The translations under genes and the position numbers were made by a program. DNA of 64,000 nucleotides, taken from the NCBI GenBank assembly GCA_030407315.1, contig JALQPE010002285.1, forward strand, positions 1 through 64,000. Reading direction: 5' to 3'. The stretch comes from Asparagopsis taxiformis. Its lineage: Eukaryota; Rhodophyta; Florideophyceae; Bonnemaisoniales; Bonnemaisoniaceae. The notes below the pieces were generated by a model, which worked only from the letters and a program-made list of their open reading frames with translations, was not told the origin of the DNA and did not search any database. Below, piece by piece: positions 19,301 through 29,955 of this stretch. Positions within the stretch are counted from its first letter, which is position 1. Each line of letters starts with the position of its first letter.

Positions 19301-20457
19301 TGCACCGATATGCCTCGAGTAGTGAGGGTGCTGACGGAGATGAGAGAAAATACAAAAGAGGGAACGTGGAGGACGTCACGAAGTATGCACTGTTTTATTT
19401 CCCCATATAGAGAGATCATTAAACGAACATCACCACGGCCGACTGCCATTGAGGTAGACTTATCTCCCAGAGTTACGGAGAACGGTGTTATTTCCTTATA
19501 GGAAACAAACATGGAGCGATCGAAGGTCATGTGAGAGGTGGCAGCAGAGTCTATGTACCAAGTTGATGTATGAAGAGATCCAGGAGTAGTTGACATGAGG
19601 CAAACATACTCTTTCTCTTCATCATTATGGAAAGTAGACGCGGAAACAGAGTTTGATGGAGGATTGCCTTCTGAATCGGTGAGAGTAACCATGGCAGAAG
19701 GTTTAGACCGTGCAGGCCGAGAGCGGGATGGACGGCCATACTTTTGCCAACAATACGGTTCAGTGTGGTTGGTACGACCGCAATGAGTGCATTTCTTTCG
19801 GTTACTGCCGGGCTGTTTCCCAGACCTGGATAATAATGCAGCTGAGTCAGAAGAAGAGCTTCCAGGTTTCAAAATAGAAGCTCTACGTTCCTCCTGAAGA
19901 AGGAGACTTCGGACTTTGTCGAAGGTGAATGTAGGATCCTCATCACCTATAGCATCAAGAGCAGTAATGAGTGTCTGGAAGGAAGAAGGAAGGCCATTGA
20001 GGACAGCCATAGCCATTTCCTTGTCGTCGATGATCACGCCCATAGAGCTGAGGACCGAGGCCATCTGTCGAACACGATTAATGTAGACGAGCATCTGTTC
20101 ACCGGGCTTCATAGTGGCAGTATAGAAATCACGCCTTGCAGCTAGTTTGTTTAGGAGAGTGTGCCTTTGGTGCACGTTACAGATCTCCTGCCACATTTCC
20201 AGAGCAGTAGTGGTGTGTGAGACGTTCTTGAGCATCTCATCAGACAACGTGATCCCGATGGTCATCCGAGCAGTTTTGTCTTTGCGAAGCCACTTGGACA
20301 GTGCTTCCTGTTCTGCCGGGCGTGGAGGACGTAGGTCAGGATCGATCATTTCGTCCACCTCGCGGTGTCCGAGGATGAGCTCCATCTTTTGCTTCCATGA
20401 GTGGAAGTTGGAGTAGTCCAGCTTTTCAATGCGAATGCCGGATGAATTGCTCTCCAT
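16375..20457 (-). CDS. Copia A gag-pol polyprotein
   Basis: A single 1360-codon frame from ATG 20457. Residues 1-200 are a copia-type gag. A CCHC zinc knuckle (CTHCGRTNHTEPYC) is at 223-236. The protease site is at ~301-308 (YIDSAATSH, with Ala where copia usually has Gly). The integrase follows, with an HHCC-type N-terminus (HERLGH ... CEGC) and a core starting DLAGPM and containing FIDDKSRW. The reverse transcriptase shows MDVKTAFLYGDL and YVDDILLASS, and the RNase H shows GYSDSDWGG and ends HIDIRYHFVRD. Domain order PR-IN-RT-RH is that of Ty1/copia. The polyprotein would package and copy the element RNA and integrate the cDNA. No frameshift separates gag from pol. Confidence 0.95.
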   Translation of the reverse strand: MESNSSGIRIEKLDYSNFHSWKQKMELILGHREVDEMIDPDLRPPRPAEQEALSKWLRKDKTARMTIGITLSDEMLKNVSHTTTALEMWQEICNVHQRHTLLNKLAARRDFYTATMKPGEQMLVYINRVRQMASVLSSMGVIIDDKEMAMAVLNGLPSSFQTLITALDAIGDEDPTFTFDKVRSLLLQEERRASILKPGSSSSDSAALLSRSGKQPGSNRKKCTHCGRTNHTEPYCWQKYGRPSRSRPARSKPSAMVTLTDSEGNPPSNSVSASTFHNDEEKEYVCLMSTTPGSLHTSTWYIDSAATSHMTFDRSMFVSYKEITPFSVTLGDKSTSMAVGRGDVRLMISLYGEIKQCILRDVLHVPSFVFSLISVSTLTTRGISVQFNNNTVILTQNNKPIATGRRSKGLYAIDLFSSEAPKDHVQQTACVASLQLWHERLGHVNKSGISRMEQLSAVKGLRIKSQKSDAGAPCEGCITGKMPRAAIPKLSETRASELLQLVHTDLAGPMEVLSKGGARYFVTFIDDKSRWLTVYPLHRKSDCFDSFQRFLRIAETQTGCKLRQLRSDGGGEFFSNDFTSFLDSQGIKRQTTCAYTPQQNGVAERMNRTLKDQIRAMLHHSNTPFEFWAEALSCAAYIRNRVTSRSLPTGNTPYEIWYGRKPSIAHMRTFGSRCWYKTPDKLLQTLDLRAKEAIMLGYASSQKAYKLWDTANEKVVVSRDVVFDELQKKRLPSSDTDYNSVDAAPESNTEPWDGDSKSGLSTKQDTPPSSHSDSDSDTNAPQPQSPPPTPSASTDESLLNAPRKSSRSRKPPGEWWKTTALVSTTADTTPEHLLTFTEVTKGEEKDLWIEAIQSEMDSLEANSTWILVPRSEALNLLTSKWVFKRKDVVSETGEHSIKHKARLVTRGFQQKYGIDYSETYAPVVQFCTLRMFFALTVHHDLHCDQMDVKTAFLYGDLEQDIFMEQPEGFIDSKHPDHVCKLQKALYGLKQAPRQWHAKIDDFLISQLDFQSSPYDPCFYVRYRDDSMIIIALYVDDILLASSSRDMLDELKAEFSKRFEMKDCGRARVCLGLEIARNTSKGLLHLNQSRYAEKVLERFGMENASPVVTPMQAQISVADTETEPIDSTLYRRAIGSLMYLAVGTRPDIAFAVGRLAQFVEAPTKALWVAVKRVLRYIAGTRDFGVMYKATATLAPVGYSDSDWGGCTINRKSTSGYVFKMAGGAVSWKSRKQGCVAQSSSEAEYMALSAAVKEAIWLRNIVGFSSSTNPADPILINVDNQGSIKMARNDASGTRTKHIDIRYHFVRDCLLEGMFDIDYCPTSDMVADVLTKPLQRIQFVKLRELMGVTTKSLIEKVKEGEC

Positions 20458-20641
20458 GGCTCTGTATTATGTCTTATCTGTTCGACCCTTCCCAAGTGGA
20501 CAACCGATAGTCGTCTAGGACCAAGCTGGGATCTATAGGATAAAGACTTTTAGCTAAGAGCAAGATGAGTGGAGAACAAGAAAACAAGGTTTATCAAAGA
20601 GAAATCAGCTAGATTTCTATTGTGTCTAGAGAAGAGGAGTA

Positions 20642-21158
20642 CTACTTATCGGAGGAGGAAGAAGCCTTAGAGGCTTTAGCGGCTTTGAGAGTCTTCTCGA
20701 TGCCACGGTGGCGACTACCGCGGAGGTGGTTGTCGAACTCGCTCTGGGTGCGAACGATGACACCGCAGGGCTTGCAGACCTTGAGACCACCTTCCTTGAG
20801 GCGTTCGATAGTCTTCTTATGTCTAGAGCCGCTGAAGTGTGCGACTCTAGACTCGGCGGAGTTGAGAAAGACGTTGCAGTGATGGCACCTCGAGCGGTTT
20901 GCCTTCTTGTGAGCGGCGTACTTCTTCTTGTTATCCCTCCTTTCGGCGATGCTGTAGGCTTTGCGGAAGACCCGGTCTTGAAGAGACTCCCCCTCGCGAC
21001 GAAGCCTGGGAGGCTGCTCGTCGTTGCGCGGTTCCACGCGGTCTTCGTCACTGCTAGACACTGCAGAGAGAAGAGAACAAGAGTGTTAGAAGTTATACCG
21101 ATCAATACTAAGGTCTAAACCTTGAAATAGACCGAAAGGTGAAAGGTATAAACTTACT
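20642..21158 (-). CDS. Copia A extra gene: double U1-type zinc finger protein, split start codon
   Basis: Encodes 139 residues after removal of a 97-nt intron (21157-21061). Unspliced, the frame has no ATG. A good donor (A|GTAAGT) ends exon 1 with A at 21158. A pyrimidine-rich acceptor (TTCTCTCTGCAG) opens exon 2 with TG at 21060, so splicing makes the ATG, and a CTAAC branch-like site lies upstream of the acceptor. The protein has a charged N-terminus and two C-x2-C-x12-H-x5-H fingers (CHHC...HFSGSRH and CKPC...HLRGSRH), the U1C/matrin pattern, followed by a Lys/Ser tail. Such fingers usually bind RNA in the nucleus. Homologous genes occupy the same place in copias B and C. The role in the element is unknown. 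Confidence 0.75.
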
Positions 21159-21338
21159 TGTGGATAGAGTTGATGAGAAAACCAAACGTCCGATGAGTTT
21201 ATTCGGTGATATGTAAAGGCTATAACGCTATACCGATCAGGACAAGGTCACTGTCTTACAAGAGCAGGACCGAGTTGAGAAAGGTATAGACTAGCCAATA
21301 TAAAAGCAAAGGTCGATTCCAGTAATTGGGCCTTGAAT

Positions 21339-21416
21339 GGCCCGGTAGCCGAGTCGGTTGGACGGTCCACGGCGATGTATAGATCCTTGGTTCAAACCCC
21401 AGCAACGCCGCTGGCC
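21339..21416 (+). other. tRNA-like segment in copia A leader (antisense to element)
   Basis: Has an A-box-like GTAGCCGAGTCGGTTGGA and a B-box-like GGTTCAAACCCC at tRNA spacing. A 4-bp D stem (GCCG/CGGT) and complementary GGCC ends can pair. The acceptor stem is imperfect, so it is probably tRNA-derived rather than a working tRNA gene. Confidence 0.5.
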
Positions 21417-21861
21417 AAACTTTTTCTTACGCGAACCCCAGATAAAAGAATGATGTCACCTGATGACGATGACCCGGAAACGGATGGCAAGATGACAGAG
21501 TGTCAGTGTGACACAGTGTGGATGACAGGATGTCAGTGTCAGTGACAGGATGACACAGTGTCGGCGCGGAGCGGCGACAGAGGTGCGGCGCGGCGACAGA
21601 GGTGCGCGGCGGCGACAGAGGTGCGCGGCGGCGACAGAGGTGCGCGGCGGCGACAGAGGTGCGCGGCGATCGTCGGGGGAGCGTGGAGGAGACGCCCAGG
21701 AAGACCGCGGAAGCGCGGGAAGGCGCAGAACGGAAGAAAAGCGAGTAGACGAAGAGAAGAGAGAACGAGGCGAGAACGAGACGAAATATGTAAGAGAACG
21801 CCGACGCAAACGACGCACTTACCAAAGCGCTAGAGAATAAGAAACGACCCGAGCGAGCGCG

Positions 21862-21875
21862 CTGGGCCCATAACC
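21862..21875 (-). promoter_or_regulatory. Primer binding site of copia A
   Basis: GGTTATGGGCCCAG directly follows the 5' LTR. It is complementary to the anticodon stem-loop of initiator tRNA-Met (CTGGGCCCAUAACC), not to a tRNA 3' end. This is the half-tRNA priming site known from Drosophila copia. Confidence 0.85.
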
Positions 21876-22363
21876 TGTTGAAACGAATTGGTCGCTTACC
21901 GAGCGTTTACTGAATCTGCGAGCTCACTACATAATTTGTATTCTCGCCGAGGTGCGCCGGCGGTGCTAAGGACAGCCTGTTCAAGGCTGCTCCAGACAGA
22001 CTGTCACTGACAGTCTGTCCTAGCAAGCACCCGCTGCCAATCTGGTACACGTGGGCTTCTCTATCATATCATCCACACGTGTACACTTATCATAACATTT
22101 TCCCTCTGCCATGATGGCAACCCATCTTGGCATTTCTAATTACTAATTGAAACTATGACAAACAAATTGAAACTTCAGACGCTAATATCTCCATGAAGAA
22201 AGGTCGTAGAAGCTTCGGAGAAGTTGCTACCCGACTAATTCGGGCACGCTGAACACGATGAGATAGGTTTCAGAGCGCTCAGACCACTCCTTCATAGAGA
22301 AATCGAGGGTCAAAGTTTTCTCACGTAATTGAGCCCCTCAGGGCCAATTCCAGTGCTTCAACA
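21876..22363 (-). repeat. 5' LTR of copia A (488 bp)
   Basis: No difference from the 3' LTR was found by eye. TG...CA ends, followed by the CTCAC duplication at 22364-22368. Confidence 0.95.
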
Positions 22364-23614
22364 CTCACAGGCAGAAAAGAAAAGTAGTGGAGAAGTGGTA
22401 AGAGAGAAAGATAAATGAAAGTAGAAGTGGAACACTCACCGACTGGAAACCTGAGAAAGAGAAAACGAATAGAAAACTGGGTTAGTGGCGTGAGTTGTGG
22501 AAACGTACCATCATGGTTCATAACAGTCGGAGACAAAGCAACAACTTTGGCTTTGGAAGCAGTACTGATGATCTACAACTTATGCTTTGGAAGCAGTTTA
22601 GATGATCTATACGGCTTCCACGGCCAAGGTTGTTGCTTTGTTTCCGACGGATATGAAGATGGAAACAGGGATTTCCAGAATCTGTTGTTTAAGTAGCACT
22701 CTGCGGGCGGAAATGACGTGTAGGAGAACAATAGAGGGATGAGTTTGAAACGGAGCGGTGCGATGGGAGGCCCAGAAAAACGATACCTAGGGTGCGAATT
22801 ACGCTTTGAAGCACATGACCTGGCAGAACAGGCGCAAAATTATTGTATCTTCTACCGCCTTCTCTAGTCTATAATGACGTCATCACTACAGAAATATAGG
22901 AAAAACACTAGCATATGGGGCCTACAGAAAAGGGTGAGGCAAGGAGTAGGAAAACTGGCGCCCTTTCCTGGACGAGGAGTCCGCGCTTCCAGTGATGATG
23001 TGGACGGTATATATCGATGACGTCATTGCATGCTCTGAGCACATTTGGCAGGCAGTCAAAGCGGGCCACGTGGATGTGGGCGGCTAGGAAACAACAGTGT
23101 GGGAGAAATTTTATAATTTTCATGTTGCAAGCGAGCAGTGAATCTGCATTGCAATATATAAATTTATGCTAATTTAAGATATCACACCGAGTACGATTCA
23201 ACGAGAGATTGTGCTTCCAACTTGTAAATAGGGCCGAAAATGTGGTAGAGTATACGAGTAGGAAGTACGTGTATGAGAAAATCAGATTCAGTATTAGTGC
23301 CTAGAGCATCACTGCGAAATAAACGGCCGTTTTCCGGAAATGGATACATCTTGGTTGGGTTTGTGGTTAGGGAATGCGATACAAGATAGCAAAACGATGT
23401 TGAGTCCGGATGAAATAGCAATCAATGTGTATAAAGAAATGAGCATAGGACAAAGAATTGTGGTGAACCAGTTCATTGGATCGAATGAAACCTGGAAAGG
23501 TTTCGTAACGGTTAAAAGTAATACTGTATTGAGATAGTAGTCATGTCGTAGAAGTTTAGAGTTGTATTCTATGCAACAAAACTGAGCGAAGAAGAAAAGA
23601 ACAAAAACATCAAG
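22364..23614. other. Gene-poor stretch with an inverted repeat
   Basis: No convincing gene. Bases ~22522-22549 and ~22622-22650 form an inverted repeat (arms around ACAAAGCAACAAC, 2-3 mismatches). Between the arms is a partial direct duplication of CTTTGGAAGCAGT, a MITE-like layout. Short frames at 22415 and 23340 have no recognisable content. It includes the upstream region of gene E. Confidence 0.45.
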
Positions 23615-24471
23615 ATGGCTCCGAGACGGACTCCTATTCGAAAGAAAACCACAAGTCGTAGGACAAAGGCGAGATTCGATTCACTCAATGTGGCCAGTCC
23701 CAGTGAACAGCTTCCTGGGAAACTGCAGGGAGAAATCCGCAGCAGTGATGCAGCCTGCATGAACAAAGAAATCCCGAGAGGTAATGAGCTACGACGTGAG
23801 TGTACCACAGATGACCTATTGGAGTCCCCAATCCCTATGGGTGACACAATAGAAGGTTGTATTGATGTGTACAGCAACAACGATGAAGCTGGAAGTGACA
23901 TCTACATAGCATCGAGCACGCTAATGGAATCGGAAGAAGCAACCGGACGAGGTTCTGATTCTATTTCAACTGGAGGCCCGATAGACCCAAATGCTGGGGA
24001 TGAAGCATGTGGTGATTTCAAGGCACTACTACGAAGGCCTGCAATGTATGGGGCTCTTCAGCTGAGTGGAACTCAAAGAATGACAAGAGCCCACTATGAA
24101 GGTACCCTGTTCGGAATGAATTTCCGCAGAGATCCAAGTGAGCATGTCCCGTCGCACTCTGTGATGCGACAGAAGATACTACCATTCTTGAGGAAACACT
24201 GCTATGCAAAGAGCTGTGACATAGAGTTTCCGATAGACCTTCGAAAGAGCGGAGCAAGAGCTGCACAGCATCGAGGTGCAGTAGGAACCCGTGGAACAAC
24301 AGATGACAGAGACAATTGTGGAGGAATGGCGAAAGTTCGTATTGTACTCCCAAGCACATGGGCTCTGAAAGATGTCCAGACTCGACCAATCTTTAAAGCA
24401 TTCCGCAGTGATGCGAACAATCGAAGCTCGGAAGGAGAAAAATCAACCGCAGAGTGCAGCATTGAAGATTC
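23615..24471 (+). pseudogene. Gene E, 5' part, cut by copia B
   Basis: ATG in good context (ATCAAGATGG) opens a 286-codon frame with a basic start (MAPRRTPIRKK), an acidic Ser-rich section and a basic C-terminal half with several Cys residues. I recognise no family. The frame runs directly into the copia B LTR at 24472 and meets a stop inside it. If the element is skipped with no bases removed, the frame continues from 30436 for 38 more codons. Gene E lies just upstream of gene A' in the same orientation, so both may have been neighbours before the insertions. Confidence 0.45.
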
Positions 24472-24937
24472 TCTTAGAGGTGGTTGATTTTACTGAGATG
24501 AGAGAGGGAAAGTAGTTGAAGTGTTGGATGACTAAATTCTCTAGCTGCTGGTCTGTGGTAGTCCCTTTTATAGGGAACTCGGTGTGTGGGATTTCTTCCT
24601 CAACGGCTCTCTGCCTGTACTCAGATCAGATCTGCAGCGGCGGCGGCGGTGAGCGATTAGATCAAGTTTCCAGAAATATATTCCAGAATTTCTGAAAACC
24701 ACACGTGGAAATGGTGCAAATGCAAAAGTTGCAAAATATGATTTCACACAACGGGCCTCGAACTCACAACGCTTCGCACCTCAGACTGCGTTCTTGACCA
24801 CTAGACCACACCAGCCGATTTGCTCCTGGCTCTTTCCGATGAGGCACAGTATATGAATCCACAATCATTCCAGAAAACTGTCCAACTGGTCCACTATCAC
24901 CAACCAACTAAACAATCATGTGATCGAATCTACAACA
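24472..24937 (-). repeat. 3' LTR of copia B (466 bp) with tRNA-like insert
   Basis: Preceded on the minus strand by a polypurine tract (AATCGAGGGGGAG, 24950-24938). Bases 24753-24816 (minus) resemble tRNA-Glu/Gln, with A-box-like TGGTCTAGTGGTCA and B-box-like GAGTTCGAGGCCC. Confidence 0.9.
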
Positions 24938-24963
24938 CTCCCCCTCGATTACATGATCTACTT

Positions 24964-27900
24964 TTACTTGTGTAGCCCGCAAAGCCCCACGAACTTCTGG
25001 AACAAGACACGCCCCAACGGCTTTGTCAACATGTCCGCTGGCATCTCTGTAGTTGGCTCATATTTCAGGGACACCTTTTTCTGCTGTATTGCATCCCGGA
25101 CGAAGTGGTACGCAATGTCAATGTGCTTGTTCCTGCGGTTCATAGACTCGTTATGAGCTAGTGCGATCGTCGACTTGTTATCTGTGTGCAACAATATGCT
25201 GCGAACACTTTTCTTTCCTTGCATGTCTGCGAAGAGACGGCCGAGCCATATAGCCTCCTTGGTACACATGCACAGTGATATATACTCGGATTCACAAGTA
25301 GAGGCCGCAACCACGGTCTGCTTGCGGGAGGACCAACTCACTGCACCTCCTCCCATCAGGAAGACGAATCCGCTTGTTGACTTCCTGTCCGTCAAGTCTC
25401 CACCCCAATCGGAGTCACTATGCCCTACTAGGGATAAGTCACCCTTGCCTTTGTACTCTATGCACATGGAGATTGTACCAGCTAAGTAGCGAAGTACTCG
25501 CTTCACTGCCTGCCAGTGTATCTCCTGCGGATCTTGACAGAATTGGGAAAGTCGACCTACACAGTAGGCCAGATCGGGGCGAGTTGCTATCATCAGATAC
25601 ATGAGGCTTCCGATGGCCTGTCTGTACGGAGCCTCAGTCAGTGGAGACTCGTTAGTTGAGTAGGCATCTAGACGTGGCGTGTCGGAACGAGATAACTCCA
25701 TGGGAGTCGGAACAGGTCGCGAATCTGCCATACCAAGGCGTTCTAGTATTGCACGGGCATACTTGCTTTGTCCAATTCTCAAAATACGATTTGCCCGATC
25801 GCGAGAAATCTCAAGTCCGAGACACAGACGAGCTTCCCCGAGGTCCTTCATTTCGAAGCGTTTGTTCAACTCCCCCTTGATCCATGTAATGGAAGAGGTA
25901 CAGTTTCCTGCAATGAGCAGATCATCAACATATAGCGCGATGATCATTTGCTTGTTGCCTTCATACTTGACATACATGCAGGGGTCGTTCGGGCTGCTGA
26001 AGAACTTCAAGAAGTCGATCAAGAACGAGTCAATCTTAGCGTGCCACTGCCTCGGAGACTGCTTCAGACCATACAGTGCTTTGTTCAACTTGCATACATG
26101 GTCCTTCTTTTCATCGTGACAGCCATCTGGCTGTTCCATGTATATGTCTTCATCTACTTCACCATTCAAGAATGCAGTCACGACATCCATTTGGTGCAAT
26201 TCGAGATTCAAATGAGCCACAGTACTCAGAAGAAGTCGGACAGATGTGAGCTTCACTACTGGGGCGAATGTCTCGCCGTAGTCAACTCCTTGGATCTGTT
26301 GAAATCCTCGGGCACCAGGCGAGCTTTTGGCTGATGAGTCACGTCCCCATGGTCGTTCAACACGTCTTTGACTTTGAAGACCCACCTTGAGGTGAGGATA
26401 TTCGATGCTTCGCTACGGGGAACAAGAGACCAAGTGTTGTTCTTGTATTGGGAATGGATCTCGTTTTCTATCCCGATCTTCCAGAACTCGACATCTGGAC
26501 CTGACATGGCGTCACGGTATGTTAGAGGAACCTCAGCTGATATCCCTTCAGCGATGGGAGAGCAGTCTAGCGTAAGGTACGCTTTCCACCAGGACCCCGT
26601 TTGTTTGCGGGGTCGAGAGGATCTCCGGGGTCCAATCGGTGCCGGCTCGGTGTTCTGCACTTCTTCATTGTTACTCGTATCTTCATCTCGTTGAATATCA
26701 TTTTCCATATCGTTTGATGGCCCGATCGACATGGTTTCATTTGCCCCACCTGTATTTACCGGCGCTGCGCCTCGGTCCCAAGGTTGCTCGGACTCGGCTC
26801 GAATGTCTTCTGTTTCGACCACCTGGTATGTTGTGGAAGAAGAAGCGGGAACATCTCGGGAATCGTAATGGATTGTCTCCTGTGCGGTTCGGCCAATGTC
26901 TTTATATCCTTTCGATTCTTCGAAAACCACGTCTCGAGAGATTATTATTTTGCACTCCTCGGTATCCCACAGTTTGTACGCCTTGCTAGCTTGTGAATAC
27001 CCGATCATCATTGCGCGCTTACTCCGGGAGTCCACTTTCTGAATATCGGTGTTCAGAACATACCAACAGATACACCGAAACACGCGGAGATGTTTCACAT
27101 TCGGGGCTCGACCTTTCCAAATGTGGTGTGGTGTGATGTTCGCAGGTAGAGATCGTGAAGTAACTCTGTTTCGAATATACACAGCTGTGTTCAATGCTTC
27201 TGCCCAAAACGAGTTATCAACATTTCGATGGGCTAGCATCGAACGTACAAGTTCTAGGAGAGTTCGATTCATTCGCTCTGCAACACCATTTTGCTGAGGT
27301 GTGTATGCGGTACTGAACTCGTGATGCGTACCTTTGTCCTGGAGGTGAGCGGAAAAGTCCGAAAAAATGTACTCTCCCCCTCGATCACTGCGCAGGACTC
27401 GGATACGGCACCCTGTTTTGGTCTCGGCCATGCTCTCGAATATTTTATAGTATTTGAACACTTCGGATTTATGTTTCATGGTGTAGATGGTGACCCACTT
27501 AGAGTGGTCATCAATGAAAGTCACGAAATACCTTGAACCTCCTAGTGACTCAACTTCCAAAGGACCGCAAACTTCGGAGTGGACTAGACCGAGGAGATGT
27601 TTTGCACGCCCACTTTCTCGGAGTTTGGGTATGGGTGTTCGACGGGCTTTGCCATTGACACAGGATGCGCAAGTGTCGTCACTCGACGTTCCCTTGACAT
27701 CCATCCCGTCGACCACTTTATTGCGTACCATGGCCTGCAGTCCCTTGAAGTGTACGTGAGCCATCCTCTCGTGCCACCTATGCAGGGTGACAACGTTTGC
27801 TTTTTCCGGACTTGCCATAGAGGGCGTATCAAGCACATAGAGAGAATTGTGCTGTGTGGCAGTTGCAATGGTGCTCCCGTCTTTTGAGATGATGCCGAGG

Positions 27901-29123
27901 TTATTTTTGAAGGTAGTAGTTATCCCAAGGGCATCCATTTTGCTCACAGATATTAGAGAGTACTCAAAATTGGGAACATGAAGGACATTCTTTTGCATGC
28001 ACTTCCTGGTGTGTCCTTCACATAGGAGGTCTATTAATACATCTCCGGATCCCACGACAGTGGCGCAAGCCTTGTTTCCCATTTCAACGTTGGCTCTCCT
28101 CTCGGGTGTGTAAGTAGTGAATGCAGTTCGGTCAAAAGTTAAATGTGATGTACACCCGGAATCCACAATCCAGGTGTCTGCACGACGAGGGGAGCTTTTA
28201 TTGTGTGCATGTGACATGAGACAAACGTACTCATCATCCTCTTGAATGTTCGGTTGCGGAATGTTGACCTCGCCAGCCAGAACCGTTGGCCTCGAAGATT
28301 GTGACACTGATCCTTGGTGAGGTCCGGGTCTCGGGCGATTGCTGGAGCGGGGGAACGAGGGTGGAGGATTACGACGCCAGCTTGGATTCTTCCTCCAACA
28401 GTGAGATACTGTGTGTCCATCTCGACCGCAATGGGTGCATTTCCGAGTATTGAAAGAGTTTTCGCCAGACCTCCGATATCCTGCAGCTGAGTCGTGGTCC
28501 ACGTTCAAGAGAGCTGATGAGTCTGTCTTGTTTCTGTTTCCGGCTCCGCGCATCGATGCTCTTTGCTCCTCTTGGAGTAGGCGGCTCTTCACGAAGTCCA
28601 GCGTAAACATGCGATCTTCGGTACCCAGCGCATCGAGAGCTACAATGAGGTTTTCGAATCTCGGTGGGAGCCCGTTGAGGACGGTCATGGCCATCTCTCC
28701 ATCGTCTATGGCCACGTCCATTGACTTCAGTGTTGAGGCTAGCTGCCGAACGCGGTTAATGAAAGACAGGACTTGTTCACTCTCACCCATACTGGCGGTG
28801 TAGAAGCGACGTCTAGCAGCCAGACGGTTGAGAAGAGTGTGTCTCTCAAAGACATTCATAATGGTTTGCCACATCTCCTTGGCGCTTGTGACCTCTCGGA
28901 CGTGGTCGAGATGCTGGTCGGATAGCGACAGTCCAATGATAGCTTTCGCTTTCCTGTCACCCCGGATCCAAACCTTTCGTTCGTCATCGTCAGCAGGGGG
29001 ATCGTCTTCAATGTACTGATCCAGGTCCCGGAGGGAAAGGAGCAACTGTATCTTCTGCTTCCAAGCATGGAAGTTACTATCGGTTAACTTCTCAATTTTT
29101 GTTGAGCCGAAGGAGTCATCCAT
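24964..29123 (-). pseudogene. Copia B gag-pol, single frameshift
   Basis: ATG 29123 opens gag (DNFHAWKQK region), a CCHC knuckle (CTHCGRDGHTVSHC), protease (IVDSGCTSH) and integrase with FIDDHSKW. The frame shifts near 26312, where one base seems lost at the start of reverse transcriptase, just after KARLV. The remainder (to 24964) is open and contains MDVVTAFLNGEV, YVDDLLIAG and the RNase H end HIDIAYHFVRD. No other damage was seen. As it stands the element could make gag, protease and integrase but not a linked reverse transcriptase. Confidence 0.9.
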
Positions 29124-29166
29124 TGCGAAAGGGAGAGAGAGTAGTTTTTATGAGGACAAGAAGGTG

Positions 29167-29859
29167 CTAATTATCTGAATTTGACCTGAGTACAACCTTG
29201 AGATGTGCAGCACCGTTGCGGTGGCGACTTAAGTGTTCGTGAGACTCGAAGGTTCTATTGCAGATGTTACAGTGAGGGGTGCACTTCTTATTCTCTACTC
29301 TAATACGATGTCCTTTGGACTTAGTATGGTCGTAAAATACCTTGGCACTATTGCAACTGATCTGGCAGACCTTACAAAAACGTTTATGGCGTGGAACGTT
29401 CTTTTTCTTTTGTTTGGCCTTGTGGTCCTTTTTGGCCTGTTTGTCCGCTAGGACCGCGCCTTTTTTGTTGGAGAGGCGATGCACTTTCGGTGCCGACGGT
29501 GGTTTCGGCAGAGGAAGCCGAGGGATGCGATAAGGAGTTGCCGGTGCTGGCGCAGAACGAAGCCCAGTCTGGAAAGGTATTGGGAGTTTTGCTATACTGT
29601 CGGGCTCTTCGACAGTAACTTTGTAAGTATTATAATCTTCCGTAACAGCAGTGCTTGCTGTCGCACCGCACCTATAAGGTACAAGTGCGTTGTCTAGAAC
29701 TAACACAACCCAAAAAAAAAATATTGGTACACACGAGTATAAGAGATCGTCAGTAACAGGTTAAGGAATTAATGTTCAACAGAACCACCAAAACGTGCAA
29801 AGAGAATCTCTTAGTTGTGAAGGCAATAGACACTCAGAAGTTCAGAACTTACTAGTCAT
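29167..29859 (-). CDS. Copia B extra gene: double U1-type zinc finger protein with 5' intron
   Basis: The predicted protein is 179 residues. ATG 29859 lies seven bases before a donor (ATGACTA|GTAAGT). The intron is 29852-29700, with a TACTGAC branch-like site and acceptor TGTTAG, and exon 2 (29699-29167) continues in frame. Two C-x2-C-x12-H-x5-H fingers are present (CKVC...HTKSKGH and CNIC...HRNGAAH) after a Pro- and Lys-rich linker. Sequence similarity to the copia A and C proteins is low outside the finger pattern, but position, intron and finger spacing agree, which argues for a conserved function. The stop is 43 bases before the gag ATG. Confidence 0.7.
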
Positions 29860-29955
29860 CACCGTTTCCAAGATCTACTCCCTCAGAGATTCCACAAAGC
29901 TGTCAAAGCTGTTCAAAAGTGCCTCAGGGTAAAAAAAAGAAGGGTTAGCGTAGGG

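Larger units (their letters stand above)
15893..22363 (-). mobile_element. Copia A: intact Ty1/copia retrotransposon
   Basis: Two 488-bp LTRs (15893-16380 and 21876-22363) that I find identical by eye flank a 5.5-kb interior, and CTCAC is duplicated on both sides (15888-15892 and 22364-22368). Reading on the minus strand, the order is 5' LTR, primer site, tRNA-like segment (antisense), zinc-finger gene with intron, gag-pol, polypurine tract, 3' LTR. Every coding part is open. Identical LTRs and intact genes mark a recent insertion that may still be active. It belongs to the same LTR family as copia C and a different one from copia B. Confidence 0.95.

Noticed and set aside
22990..23060. A YIDDV-like reading resembling the Ty3/gypsy reverse transcriptase motif.
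   Set aside because: Only about 18 residues fit, and no other reverse transcriptase block is present on either side. Chance is the simpler explanation.
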